Assembly: GCA_022711465.1 (NCBI GenBank)
Contig: JAKLEZ010000043.1
Span: 1 to 37,246, forward strand
Source of the DNA: Planctomycetota bacterium
GTDB taxonomy: Bacteria > Planctomycetota > Phycisphaerae > UBA1845 > PWPN01
Length of the DNA stretch: 37,246 nt
Direction of reading: 5' to 3'
Each line of letters opens with the position of its first letter. Positions within the stretch are counted from its first letter, which is position 1. Shown piece by piece: positions 25,285-33,583 of the stretch. A program made the position numbers and the translations under genes. The notes beneath the pieces are model-generated. The model had not been told where the DNA came from. It did not search any database and was given only the letters and a program-made list of their open reading frames with translations.

Positions 25285-27348
25285 TCAGGGACGAACACTC
25301 CGCGCTTCGCGGCACCATGCCTCCTGTCGGAGCAGGTTCCGGCCAAGGTGCCAGTGCCGACCGAAGGCCTCGACAGCGATCTCGACCTCGGGGGAACCAA
25401 GCGCGAATCCCGGAGCAAGAACCGCCGAAACCTCCGATGTTTGGGTTCCGCGATAAGGCACGAGGGCGGTAAGGAACCGCGCCGGCGCGCCCGAAGCGTG
25501 CCGGTAGCGAAAGGCCTTCCGCGGCTTTCGCTGGCCGTATTCCCAGGCGAACCAGCCCTCTTCCTCCTCCATCGTGACCGGCGCATCCGGGCCGGTCCAT
25601 ACGAGCACATTGGCATCGTCGAAGCCGGTCCTGGCCAGCTTGCGTTTCTCATCGAGTGCGGCATCACCGGCGGCCAGCTGGAAATGCAGGTCGAGGCGGC
25701 CTGCGGCGGCGCCGATAGCCTCATCAAGGATCACGAACAACTTGTGGTCTACGAACCACACGCTCCGGCGGTGCAGGAGGTCCGAATAGGCTTCGTTTTC
25801 GAATACAACCGCATCACAGGTGGGCGATGTGGACCAGAGTTTCAGGGCTCCCTTGATCCTGGAGTCCTTGTCATCCAGCGTCAGTGTCTGATGCACGCGG
25901 GTCCGGCGATGCCAGGCTCTGGCCGCGGCATCGTGGCCGTAGGTGTAAAAACCCGTGTCGGTCATAAGCCATCGGCCGTAGGCCCACAGCTCAAACGTGC
26001 CGTTGTCCGGCTGGTCATGGCCAGAGATGCCGGGGGGCGGGCAGTGCATCGCGAGGTAGATCTGATCCGGCTCCCAGCCGGAGCGCATCACGCAGAGGCC
26101 CGCGTCCCGGAAGGCCGCGCTGGCCTCTGTGGGCAGTTGCTCCTGATCCAGGCGGGCCAAGGCGCCATACTTCGGATCGCCCAGCAGGGTGCTGGCCTGG
26201 AGCAGAACGGAATAGAGCGGCCATCTGGAACGGTCCTGCGTTGTGACCAGCGGCCGGGCGGCGTCCCCGAACATGGGGAAGCCCAGGTCCGGGGTGGCAA
26301 TACCGAAGATGTAGTCGTACATCGCACGCACGCGACGACGATAATCGTCGGGAACGCGAACTCCTGCGGATTCGGCCTGGTTCATGATGTCCACCGCGTC
26401 GTTCAGCACCGCCAGGTGATAGCCGCCGCACCATTCGCGCTGGACGCCGTCCGCGGTCACCTGTTCGAGCAGGTTCTCTCGTGCCCGCTCGAGACCCAGC
26501 TCGATCCAACCCCGACTCTCTTTGAACTCGGGGAAAGTGGTGGCAACGTTCACGAACCCGCGCTGCTCGAAGATGGCCTTGTTGTGCACCATGCCCATGG
26601 GAATCGTCCAGGTCTTGACCTGATGGTCGTACAGGCTGGCCAGCAGCACGCCCAGGAACTCAGGCGTGAAGGCATCGGAATGCACGAGTACCTTGAAGGT
26701 ATTGCACATCCGACCTGCCCGAATCCCGGTCTGCAGATCGAGCCAGGCGAAGCCGCGCCAACTCTTGTAGACCGGGTGCGTCGCGGTCCAGTTCTCCAGC
26801 GGGTACTTGCGAATCCAATCCGTGGTGAGTTCGACGAAGGCCCGCGCGTACTTGTCGTCACGGGTGGCCGCGTAGGCCCTGGCCAGCGGGTCCGCCCAGT
26901 GGAAGCGATAAACCGCCGCAACCCATTCGATGTCGCCGCGCGGATCCGCTTTCCAGTCCACGTCCTTCCCGTAGTCCGCCGGTTCATACGGTCCCCACTG
27001 GAACACGTGGTTGATGACCTGATCGGCGGTCTGGAATTCGCTTCCGGTTGCTTGCGCGGGCAGGCCGGCGAGGGGGTACCGCTTGCGATAGTACTCGCGC
27101 AGGGCGGACAGCGCTGCGGTTCGATTTCCGCGCTCGGCCGCCGCCTTCGCAGCTTCGAGTCCTGCGGCAGTCAGGTCCAGCTTGGAGAGGATGTCTTCCG
27201 GACTGAGCGACTTGAGCTTGACGTCCCACCGTTGGGTGTAGGGCACCATTTCGGCTGCCGACACCTGCAAGACGAAGGTCGGGATGCAGAACACGGCAGT
27301 GCAGAGCCAGATCCACCGGAAACCCATCATGCCTTTGTCTCCAGTCAT
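25285..27348 (-). CDS. Secreted heparinase II/III-family polysaccharide lyase
   Basis: 687 residues from the ATG at 27348, with TGAGGA about six bases upstream; signal peptide WIWLCTAVFCIPTFVLQVSA. Residues ~35-370 form the alpha/alpha toroid of the heparinase II/III N-terminal domain: INHVFQWGPYEPADYGKDVDW split across a Trp-rich start, SWRGFAWLDLQTGIRAGRM, MVHNKAIFEQRGFVNVATTF and GGYHLAVLNDAVDIMNQA. The C-terminal beta-sandwich (~400-687) has GISGHDQPDNGTFELWAYGR and MTDTGFYTYG, the family's conserved His/Asp region, then SVWFVDHKLFVILDEAIG. Known members (PL12, PL15, PL17, PL21 and relatives) cleave uronate-containing polysaccharides by beta-elimination using Tyr/His and Asn/Arg. The subfamily is not assigned here. 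It lies upstream of the broken sulfatase on the same strand, and a lyase-sulfatase pair is a common arrangement for sulfated glycans. Confidence 0.85.
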   Translation of the reverse strand: MTGDKGMMGFRWIWLCTAVFCIPTFVLQVSAAEMVPYTQRWDVKLKSLSPEDILSKLDLTAAGLEAAKAAAERGNRTAALSALREYYRKRYPLAGLPAQATGSEFQTADQVINHVFQWGPYEPADYGKDVDWKADPRGDIEWVAAVYRFHWADPLARAYAATRDDKYARAFVELTTDWIRKYPLENWTATHPVYKSWRGFAWLDLQTGIRAGRMCNTFKVLVHSDAFTPEFLGVLLASLYDHQVKTWTIPMGMVHNKAIFEQRGFVNVATTFPEFKESRGWIELGLERARENLLEQVTADGVQREWCGGYHLAVLNDAVDIMNQAESAGVRVPDDYRRRVRAMYDYIFGIATPDLGFPMFGDAARPLVTTQDRSRWPLYSVLLQASTLLGDPKYGALARLDQEQLPTEASAAFRDAGLCVMRSGWEPDQIYLAMHCPPPGISGHDQPDNGTFELWAYGRWLMTDTGFYTYGHDAAARAWHRRTRVHQTLTLDDKDSRIKGALKLWSTSPTCDAVVFENEAYSDLLHRRSVWFVDHKLFVILDEAIGAAAGRLDLHFQLAAGDAALDEKRKLARTGFDDANVLVWTGPDAPVTMEEEEGWFAWEYGQRKPRKAFRYRHASGAPARFLTALVPYRGTQTSEVSAVLAPGFALGSPEVEIAVEAFGRHWHLGRNLLRQEAWCREARSVRP

Positions 27349-27417
27349 TAATCCTCAAGACGGTATCACGCCTGGGATTCTGGCGAAAGCCCCGGCTTGT
27401 CGGGTAGTGTGGCCCCG

Positions 27418-27446
27418 TTCACCCAGCCCCTCTCGGCGGGTATGAT
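27418..27446 (+). promoter_or_regulatory. Putative sigma-70-like promoter for the tandem hydrolase gene
   Basis: TTCACC (27418-27423), a 17-base spacer, then TATGAT (27441-27446). The -35 matches TTGACA at four of six positions and the -10 matches TATAAT at five of six. It sits in the divergent gap upstream of GAGGAGG and the ATG at 27480, which would give a leader of about 27 bases. Pattern only; planctomycete promoters are poorly defined. Confidence 0.35.
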
Positions 27447-27479
27447 CCACCCACCAGGTTCTCCAGAGGAGGATTTCAG

Positions 27480-29630
27480 ATGCGCGAGCCTCTCCCCGGC
27501 AGGAAAGAGAATAGAGCCAGCCATCAGGAACCACGGGGGATTTGGCCGGTGATTCCCCTCCTCGACCGGCGCGAGATGATCCGGGCATGTGGCCTGGGGC
27601 TGCTGGGATTAGGCTTACCGTGTTGTTGGGCCGAGCGGCTGTGTGCGGCCGAGCCGGCGGCCGGCGCCCTGACCCCTCTTAATCGTTTCCCGCGGATGGT
27701 CCAGGAGTACTTCGTCCGTCGCGTGCGGGAAGCCCAGGATGCCGGGGACCGGCTGCGGTCACAAGTCAAGACAAAGCAGGACGCCGAGCGCTACGTGGCC
27801 ACGGTCCGCGAACGGATTCGCGCCTGCTTCGGGCCATTTCCCGAAAAAACTCCGCTGAACCCGCGCGTGACCGGGGTGGTCGAGCGAGATGCCTACCGGA
27901 TCGAGAAGGTGATCTTCGAGAGCCGGCCGGGTTTTCTGGTGACGGCCAATCTCTACGTCCCCAAGGGCGACCAGTCCCCGCGACCTGGCGTGGTCGGCAC
28001 GTGCGGCCATTCAGACAACGGAAAGGCATCCGGACCTTACCAGTCTTTTGCCCAGGGGCTCACCCGGCTGGGGTACGTGGTCCTCATTTACGATCCAATC
28101 GGTCAAGGCGAGCGGCTCCAGTATCCCAACGAGAAGCTCCAGTCGCGCATCGGCGTGGGCGTCAATGAGCATCTGTACTGCGGCAATCAGCAGTTCCTCG
28201 TGGGCGAGTTCCTCGGTTCCTGGCGGGCCTGGGACGGAATCCGGGCCCTGGATTACCTGTTGACTCGGCCGGAGGTCGATTCGAAACACGTGGGCGTGAC
28301 CGGCAACTCCGGCGGCGGCACCATGACCACCTGGCTGTGCGGCGTGGAGGATCGTTGGACCATGGCCGCCCCTTCGTGCTTCGTGACCACCTTCCGCTGC
28401 AACCTGGAGAACGAGCTGCCCGCGGATACCGAGCAGTGCCCGCCGCGGGCGCTGGCCCTGGGCCTGGACCACAGCGATTTCCTCGCCGCAATGGCACCTA
28501 GGCCGGTCATCATCATGAGCCAGGAGAAGGACTACTTCGATTGCCGTGGGACGATCGAGACGTACGAGCGCCTCCGGCGGCTCTACGCACTGCTGGGAGC
28601 GGAAGACAACATCGCTCTGTTCATCGGGCCGAATCCGCACGGTTACTCCCGCGAGAACCGTGAGGCCATGTACCGCTGGTTCAACCGCGCGACGCACGGT
28701 TCGGACCACGCGACCGAGCCGGAGCTGGTCATCGAGGAAGACAGAACGCTCCAGTGTACGCCGCGCGGTCAGGTGGCCGAGCTTGGCTCACGGCCGGTCT
28801 ATTCCTACACGCGGGACACGTCCAGGGAGTTGGCACAGCGGCGGCAGGCGACCGAGGGCGATGCTCTTCTGCAGGCGATGAGGTCCGTTCTGAAGCTCCC
28901 TGAGCGCAATACCGTCGCCGGCGACCGCATCTTGCGCCCCATGCCGGGACGCCGGTATCGCAAGAGGCACTGCACGACCTACGCCGTTCAAAGCGAGCCC
29001 GGTGTCCACGCGCTGGTACACATGCTCTCGGACGAGCCGCATTACTCCCGACCACCGCAGGACCGCAGACGGGCCGTACTGTATGTGGCGCACCAGTCCA
29101 GTGATACCGAGCTTCGGGACGAGCCGCTGATCGCCGAGCTGATCGCCCAGGAGCCCGCGGTGACGTTCTACGCCTGCGACGTGCGGGGTATCGGCGAATC
29201 GCGGCCCGACACCTGCGGAAAGGACATGTTCCTCAACCCGTATGGCAGCGATTACTTCTATGCGATCCACTCGATCATGCTGGACTACCCCTACGTCGGC
29301 CAGAAGACCCACGATGTCCTTTGCGTGCTGGACTGGCTCAAGTCCAACGGCTGCGGCGAGGTCCATTTGGCGGCCAGGGGCTGGGGCACACTGCCGGCCA
29401 CCTTCGCGGCGCTGCTCTCGCCGCTGGTTGTCCGCGTGACGCTCAAGAACGCGCTCACCTCTTACGCAGAGATCGCCGAATCGGAGGATTACCGCTGGCT
29501 GCTCTCGTCTTTCGTGCCGGGCATCTTAAAGCACTTTGATCTGCCCGACTGCTACCGAATGCTTGCGACCAAGGGTTTGCGCCAGGTTGAACCCTGGGGA
29601 CCCAGTCAGTTTTCAGTGGAGAGACCATGA
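27480..29630 (+). CDS. Exported tandem alpha/beta-hydrolase (acetyl-xylan-esterase-like), second domain degenerate
   Basis: 716 residues. The ATG at 27480 follows an ideal GAGGAGG. The export signal is Tat-like (LDRREMIRACGLGLLGLGL). The first alpha/beta-hydrolase domain (~125-410) shows GFLVTANLYVPKG, YDPIGQGER, the nucleophile elbow VTGNSGGGTMT (Ser 277), an acid residue in MSQEKDYFDCRG and the His in NPHGYSRENREAMYRWF, a complete triad of the large esterase/dienelactone-hydrolase type seen next to CAZymes. A second domain (~520-710) repeats the fold (AVLYVAHQSSDTELRDE, FYACDVRGIGESRP, DVLCVLDWLKSNGCGEVHLA), but its elbow reads ARGWGT without Ser, so it is probably inactive. Likely role: removing acyl groups or methyl esters from polysaccharide; the substrate is unknown. 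The next gene overlaps its stop by four bases. Confidence 0.85.
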   Translation: MREPLPGRKENRASHQEPRGIWPVIPLLDRREMIRACGLGLLGLGLPCCWAERLCAAEPAAGALTPLNRFPRMVQEYFVRRVREAQDAGDRLRSQVKTKQDAERYVATVRERIRACFGPFPEKTPLNPRVTGVVERDAYRIEKVIFESRPGFLVTANLYVPKGDQSPRPGVVGTCGHSDNGKASGPYQSFAQGLTRLGYVVLIYDPIGQGERLQYPNEKLQSRIGVGVNEHLYCGNQQFLVGEFLGSWRAWDGIRALDYLLTRPEVDSKHVGVTGNSGGGTMTTWLCGVEDRWTMAAPSCFVTTFRCNLENELPADTEQCPPRALALGLDHSDFLAAMAPRPVIIMSQEKDYFDCRGTIETYERLRRLYALLGAEDNIALFIGPNPHGYSRENREAMYRWFNRATHGSDHATEPELVIEEDRTLQCTPRGQVAELGSRPVYSYTRDTSRELAQRRQATEGDALLQAMRSVLKLPERNTVAGDRILRPMPGRRYRKRHCTTYAVQSEPGVHALVHMLSDEPHYSRPPQDRRRAVLYVAHQSSDTELRDEPLIAELIAQEPAVTFYACDVRGIGESRPDTCGKDMFLNPYGSDYFYAIHSIMLDYPYVGQKTHDVLCVLDWLKSNGCGEVHLAARGWGTLPATFAALLSPLVVRVTLKNALTSYAEIAESEDYRWLLSSFVPGILKHFDLPDCYRMLATKGLRQVEPWGPSQFSVERP

Positions 29631-30934
29631 TGTACCTTCGCTTATTCGTCCTGATGCTTCTGCTCGTTGTGCCCGTTATAGCTAACGGCACGACCTTTTA
29701 TTGCGACCCCGCCAAAGGCAGTCCCCAGGGAAACGGCACGGCGGAGCGGCCGTGGCGAACCATCGAAGAGGTCCTCTCGGCCCGACTCGTGCAGTTGTGC
29801 GCGAAGGATGGAAAATCGGTCAACCCCGACGCGCCCGTCAAACCCGGGGACACCATTCTCCTGCGCTCCGGCTGGCATGGCGTCATTCGTATTCCGGGTG
29901 GCTTCAATGATCGGCCTATCACCATCGCCGCCCAGCGGGGCCACAAGCCCCAGGTCGGCTGGATCGAGATCGGAGAAGGACGCAAATGGCTCTTGAAGGG
30001 GCTTACCGTCTCGCCTTCACTCGCCCCGACCGCCTTAGCCCGTCCGCCGCATGACCTGGTCATGCTCGGCGAACGCGGCGGAGAGGACAGCTCTAAACTG
30101 ATCGTCGAGGACTGCTTCATTTACTCGGTGCTGGATACCAGCGCCTGGACGGCGAAGGACTGGGTCGAGAAGCCTGCCAGCGGGATCTGGCTCGGCCGGC
30201 ACGGAAAAGGGCACGTCGCGCGCAACAACTACGTCCTCAACACGCGCTTCGGCATCAATCTCTGCGCGCCGGAGTGCCTGTGCGAGGGCAATGTGGTGGC
30301 CAACTTCTCCGCCGACGGCATCCGCGCCACCCGCGACGGCCAGACCATCCAGTACAACGTCATCAAGAACAACTTTGTGTCCGCCCGAGACGGCGACGCA
30401 AATCACGATGACGGGATCCAGGTCTTCCTGTTCAACGTCGGGACGGGCACACTGCGCGATATCACCCTCCGCGGCAACATCATCCTGGCCCGGGAACAGG
30501 ACGGCCTGCCTTTCCCCAACCCCCTCCAGGGGATCGGCTGCTTTGACGGGCCGCTGATCAACTTCACCGTCGAGAAGAACCTGGTCTGCGTCAACCATTA
30601 CCACGGAATCTCGTTGTACGATGCCCAAGGCTGTGTCATCCGCGACAATACCTGCTTCAGCCGCTGGAAGGACAGGGCGCGGCCCTGGGTGATGCTGGGG
30701 CAGAAGAAGAACCAAGCGAAGGGCAACACGGTGCGGGACAACCTCGCGCACAGCTTCAACTTCAAGGCCGACGCCGAGGTGAAAGCAGAGGACAACCGGG
30801 AAGTGACCGAACCGGCGTTCAACCGGAAACTGGCCGAACTGGCGGCGATCATCGACGTGAAGTTCGGGAAGCTGCACCCAGCGACTGGCCGGCCGAGGCT
30901 GGAATTGGGCCTTCCGACCACTTCAGTCCATTGA
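29627..30934 (+). CDS. Secreted parallel beta-helix protein, candidate polysaccharide lyase
   Basis: 435 residues. The ATG at 29627 overlaps the preceding stop (ATGA), so translation is coupled. Signal peptide MYLRLFVLMLLLVVPVIANG. It begins FYCDPAKGSPQGNGTAERPW, the usual opening of right-handed beta-helix enzymes, then PGDTILLRSGWH and repeated helix rungs: LIVEDCFIYSVL, GHVARNNYVLNTRFGINLC, CLCEGNVVANFSADGIRA, QTIQYNVIKNNF, DITLRGNIILA, GCVIRDNTCFSRW. DGDANHDDGIQVFLF carries clustered acidic residues that could bind Ca2+, as in PL9/PL1-type lyases. No diagnostic catalytic Lys/Arg can be placed, so a lyase, a hydrolase of GH28-like type, or a non-catalytic binding protein all remain possible. 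Confidence 0.78.
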   Translation: MMYLRLFVLMLLLVVPVIANGTTFYCDPAKGSPQGNGTAERPWRTIEEVLSARLVQLCAKDGKSVNPDAPVKPGDTILLRSGWHGVIRIPGGFNDRPITIAAQRGHKPQVGWIEIGEGRKWLLKGLTVSPSLAPTALARPPHDLVMLGERGGEDSSKLIVEDCFIYSVLDTSAWTAKDWVEKPASGIWLGRHGKGHVARNNYVLNTRFGINLCAPECLCEGNVVANFSADGIRATRDGQTIQYNVIKNNFVSARDGDANHDDGIQVFLFNVGTGTLRDITLRGNIILAREQDGLPFPNPLQGIGCFDGPLINFTVEKNLVCVNHYHGISLYDAQGCVIRDNTCFSRWKDRARPWVMLGQKKNQAKGNTVRDNLAHSFNFKADAEVKAEDNREVTEPAFNRKLAELAAIIDVKFGKLHPATGRPRLELGLPTTSVH

Positions 30935-31000
30935 GCTGAGCTTCCACTCGTGCAAACACGAAGCACGATCCCGCGTTTTTATGCCAACCAGGAGAACAGC

Positions 31001-32032
31001 ATGCAGCACAGAAATGCGCTCAAGTGCATCGGCGCCACACTACTGAGTCTCTACGGCGCGGACGTCTTGGCGGCCGAGGCCAGCGGCAAGCGCCCGAACA
31101 TTCTTTTCTGCATCGCCGACGACGCGTCTTGGATGAGCATGAGTGCGTATGGCTGCACGTACGTCCGGACGCCGAGCTTCGATCGCCTCGCGCGCGAAGG
31201 CATTCTGTTCCGCAACTGCTTTACCACCAATCCCAAGTGCTCGCCCTCGCGGGCGACGCTGCTGCTCGAGGAACTGGGTGAACTCGACAACACGCTGATC
31301 GTCGCCACCGCCGACAACGGCATGCCCTTTCCGCGCGTGAAAGGCCAGGTTTATGACGATGATTTTCATCTTCCGCTGGCCATCCGCTGGGGTCGCGCCA
31401 GCAAGGGCGGCCGGGTGGTAGGTGATTTCATCAGTTTCAGCGACATGGCCCCGACGTTCCTGGAAGCGGCCGGGCTTTCGCCGCTGGCGGAAATGACCGG
31501 GCGGAGCTTTCTGCAGGTGTTGATTGCGAGCGGGTCCGGCCAGATTGACCCCCGGCGCGATCGAATCATCGTCGGCAAGGAGCGTCACGACATCGGCCGC
31601 CCGGGCGACGTGGGCTATCCCGTCCGGGCCATCCGCACCAGACAGTACCTCTACGTGCGCAACTTTAAGCCCGACCGATGGCCGGCCGGCAACCCGGAAA
31701 CCGGCTATACCAACGTCGACGACTCGCCGACGAAGCGCCTGCTGCTGGAGCAGCACGACACCGGCAACGACCGGTACTACAAGCTGTCGACGGGCAAGCG
31801 GCCGGCCGAGGAGCTTTACGACCTAGCCAAAGACCCGCACTGCATGGAGAACCTCGCCGGCGATGCGAAACTGGCTCAGATCAAGACCCAACTCTGGGAA
31901 GAGATGCGCGCCGTGCTGGTCGCGCAGAAAGACCCCCGCATCCTCGGCAACGGCGCGATCTTCGACTCGTACCAGTACGTGGGCCCGAAGGGGCATTCCT
32001 GGGATGCGGTGATGGGAAAGAAACAGCCATAG
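31001..32032 (+). CDS. Sulfatase (S1 family) with large in-frame internal deletion, probably inactive
   Basis: 343 residues; the ATG at 31001 follows CAGGAGAA. Family sulfatases are usually 450-550 residues. The start is normal: a signal-like N-terminus, NILFCIADDASWMSMSAYG (metal site) and KCSPSRATLL with the formylglycine Cys at 80. Immediately after ATLL, where all relatives continue TGxY, the sequence jumps to LEELGELDNTLIVATADNG, which normally lies about 170-200 residues further on. The missing part includes the GKWHLG Lys, the HAPH His and most of the catalytic core. From DNG onward it is normal again: DDDFHLPLAIRWGR, FSDMAPTFLEAAGL, ELYDLAKDPHCMENLA. The junction lies at ~31259-31267, in a CTGCTGCTC run. 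The frame is kept, so a protein could be made, but it should not be a working sulfatase. Mis-assembly is an alternative. Confidence 0.8.
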   Translation: MQHRNALKCIGATLLSLYGADVLAAEASGKRPNILFCIADDASWMSMSAYGCTYVRTPSFDRLAREGILFRNCFTTNPKCSPSRATLLLEELGELDNTLIVATADNGMPFPRVKGQVYDDDFHLPLAIRWGRASKGGRVVGDFISFSDMAPTFLEAAGLSPLAEMTGRSFLQVLIASGSGQIDPRRDRIIVGKERHDIGRPGDVGYPVRAIRTRQYLYVRNFKPDRWPAGNPETGYTNVDDSPTKRLLLEQHDTGNDRYYKLSTGKRPAEELYDLAKDPHCMENLAGDAKLAQIKTQLWEEMRAVLVAQKDPRILGNGAIFDSYQYVGPKGHSWDAVMGKKQP

Positions 32033-32043
32033 AAGGAGAAGCT

Positions 32044-33405
32044 ATGAGCCATCTGCCGGGACCATTTGCGTCTTTATGCGGCGTAGCGTTGGGAGTCGTC
32101 TTTCTCTTCGGCCACAACCTGCTGGCCGCGGAGCCTCCCGCGGCCAAGCCCAACATCATCCTGATCCTGGCCGACGATCTGGGGCACGAGTGCATCGGCG
32201 CCAACGGCAGCACCTCGTACAAGACGCCCGTGCTGGACCGCCTCGCGGCCGGAGGCATGCGCTTCGAGCACTGTTACGTTCAGCCGTTGTGCACCCCAAC
32301 CCGGGTGCAGCTCATGACCGGCATCTACAACGTCCGCAACTACATCAACTTCGGCAACATCGATCCGGCCGTAGCCACTTTCGCTCATCTGCTCAAGCGG
32401 GCTGGGTACGCCACGTGCATCACCGGCAAATGGCAAATGGGCCAAGATGTGGAGCTGCCCAGGAAGCTGGGTTTCGATGAGTACTGCCTCTGGCAGCATA
32501 CCCGCCGTCCGCCGCGCTACGCCAACCCCGGCCTTGAGATCAACGGCGTGGAGAAGAACTACACCAACGGCGAGTACGGCCCGGACCTGATCAATGCCTA
32601 CGCGCGCGACTTCGTCATCCGTCACAAGGACAGGCCGTTCTTCCTCTATTACCCCATGATGCTGACCCACGCTCCTTACCAGCCGACGCCTGATAGCAGG
32701 GACTGGGATCCGAAAGCGCGGGACGAGACGGTCAACCGCAAGCCCGAGCACTTCGCCGACATGGTCTCGTACATGGACAAGCTGATTGGCAAGCTCGTCG
32801 CGACACTGGAGGAGCAGGGTCTGCGCGACAAGACGCTGGTGCTGTTCCTGGGGGACAGCGGCACCGGGAAAAGGACTAGCTCGCTGATGGGTCAGCGCGT
32901 GGTCATGGGCGGCAAGGGCAGCACCACCGCGGCCGGTATGCACGTGCCGCTGATCGCCAGTTGGCCGGGCCGGATTCCGCCGAGCCGCGTCTGCGTCGAC
33001 CTGGTGGACAGCACCGACTTCCTGCCAACAATCTGTGAGGCCGCGGGCGTGCTGGTGCAGACGGAGTTGAGAATCGACGGGCGTAGTCTCCTGCCGCAGC
33101 TCCGCGGCCAAACGGGCCAACCGCGCCAGTGGATTTACTCATGGTACAGCCAGGACGGCGCGACAGCCGGTGCGCACGAATGTGCATTCAGCCAGCAGTA
33201 CAAGCTGTATCGCACCGGAGAGTTGTACGATCTGGCCAAGGACCCGGACGAGAAACGACCTCTGCCGGAGAGCGAGTGGAATGCCGACGCTGCCGCCGCA
33301 GCAAATTCGCTCCAAGCCGTCCTCCATCAGTACCAGAACGCCCGGCCGGAACACCTCAAAACCCCGGCCAGGAAGAACATGAAACGGCGCGCGGCCGCCC
33401 CGTAG
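32044..33405 (+). CDS. Secreted sulfatase (S1 family), full length
   Basis: 453 residues; the ATG at 32044 follows GAAGGAGA, 11 bases after the previous sulfatase. Signal peptide CGVALGVVFLFGHNLLAAE. Motifs in order: NIILILADDLGHECIG (metal Asp pair), PLCTPTRVQLMTG with the Cys to be converted to formylglycine at 83, CITGKWQMG (Lys), MLTHAPYQP (His), LVLFLGDSGTGKRTSS (Asp 271), GGKGSTTAAGMHVPLIASWPG, VDLVDSTDFLPTICEAAG and GELYDLAKDPDEKRPL. The metal-site pair is Asp-Ser instead of the usual Asp-Asn, and the Cys motif has Thr for Ser (CTPTR), which is tolerated in the family. It would hydrolyse sulfate esters on a sugar; maturation needs a sulfatase-modifying enzyme, which is not in this window. 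The subfamily and sulfate position cannot be assigned. Confidence 0.88.
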   Translation: MSHLPGPFASLCGVALGVVFLFGHNLLAAEPPAAKPNIILILADDLGHECIGANGSTSYKTPVLDRLAAGGMRFEHCYVQPLCTPTRVQLMTGIYNVRNYINFGNIDPAVATFAHLLKRAGYATCITGKWQMGQDVELPRKLGFDEYCLWQHTRRPPRYANPGLEINGVEKNYTNGEYGPDLINAYARDFVIRHKDRPFFLYYPMMLTHAPYQPTPDSRDWDPKARDETVNRKPEHFADMVSYMDKLIGKLVATLEEQGLRDKTLVLFLGDSGTGKRTSSLMGQRVVMGGKGSTTAAGMHVPLIASWPGRIPPSRVCVDLVDSTDFLPTICEAAGVLVQTELRIDGRSLLPQLRGQTGQPRQWIYSWYSQDGATAGAHECAFSQQYKLYRTGELYDLAKDPDEKRPLPESEWNADAAAAANSLQAVLHQYQNARPEHLKTPARKNMKRRAAAP

Positions 33406-33484
33406 GAGGCCGCCACGCTCCCCACCACCAGTGTGTGGACCCTCGGACTGATGTTGTTGATTGACTCGGCCGTTGACCAGCACC

Positions 33485-33502
33485 AAGCGGCCGCGGCCGC
33501 TT
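33485..33502. repeat. 18-base perfect palindrome in a convergent gap
   Basis: The sequence AAGCGGCCGCGGCCGCTT is its own reverse complement and lies midway in the 178-base gap between convergent genes. It contains two overlapping GCGGCCGC octamers. There is no loop and no T-run, so it is not a typical terminator; a protein-binding site or chance in GC-rich DNA are the options. Confidence 0.6.
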
Positions 33503-33583
33503 CGGACAGGCTCCAACGTGGTCATCGTGTTCACAGGGTGATCGGCACTCCGGCTCGCGCATCGCCACCGGGATCCGTGGCGT

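Noticed and set aside
25348..27351. A 667-codon open frame on the plus strand
   Set aside because: It lies exactly antisense to the heparinase II/III gene; its translation shows no domain pattern, and such long antisense frames are common in GC-rich genes with strong third-position bias.
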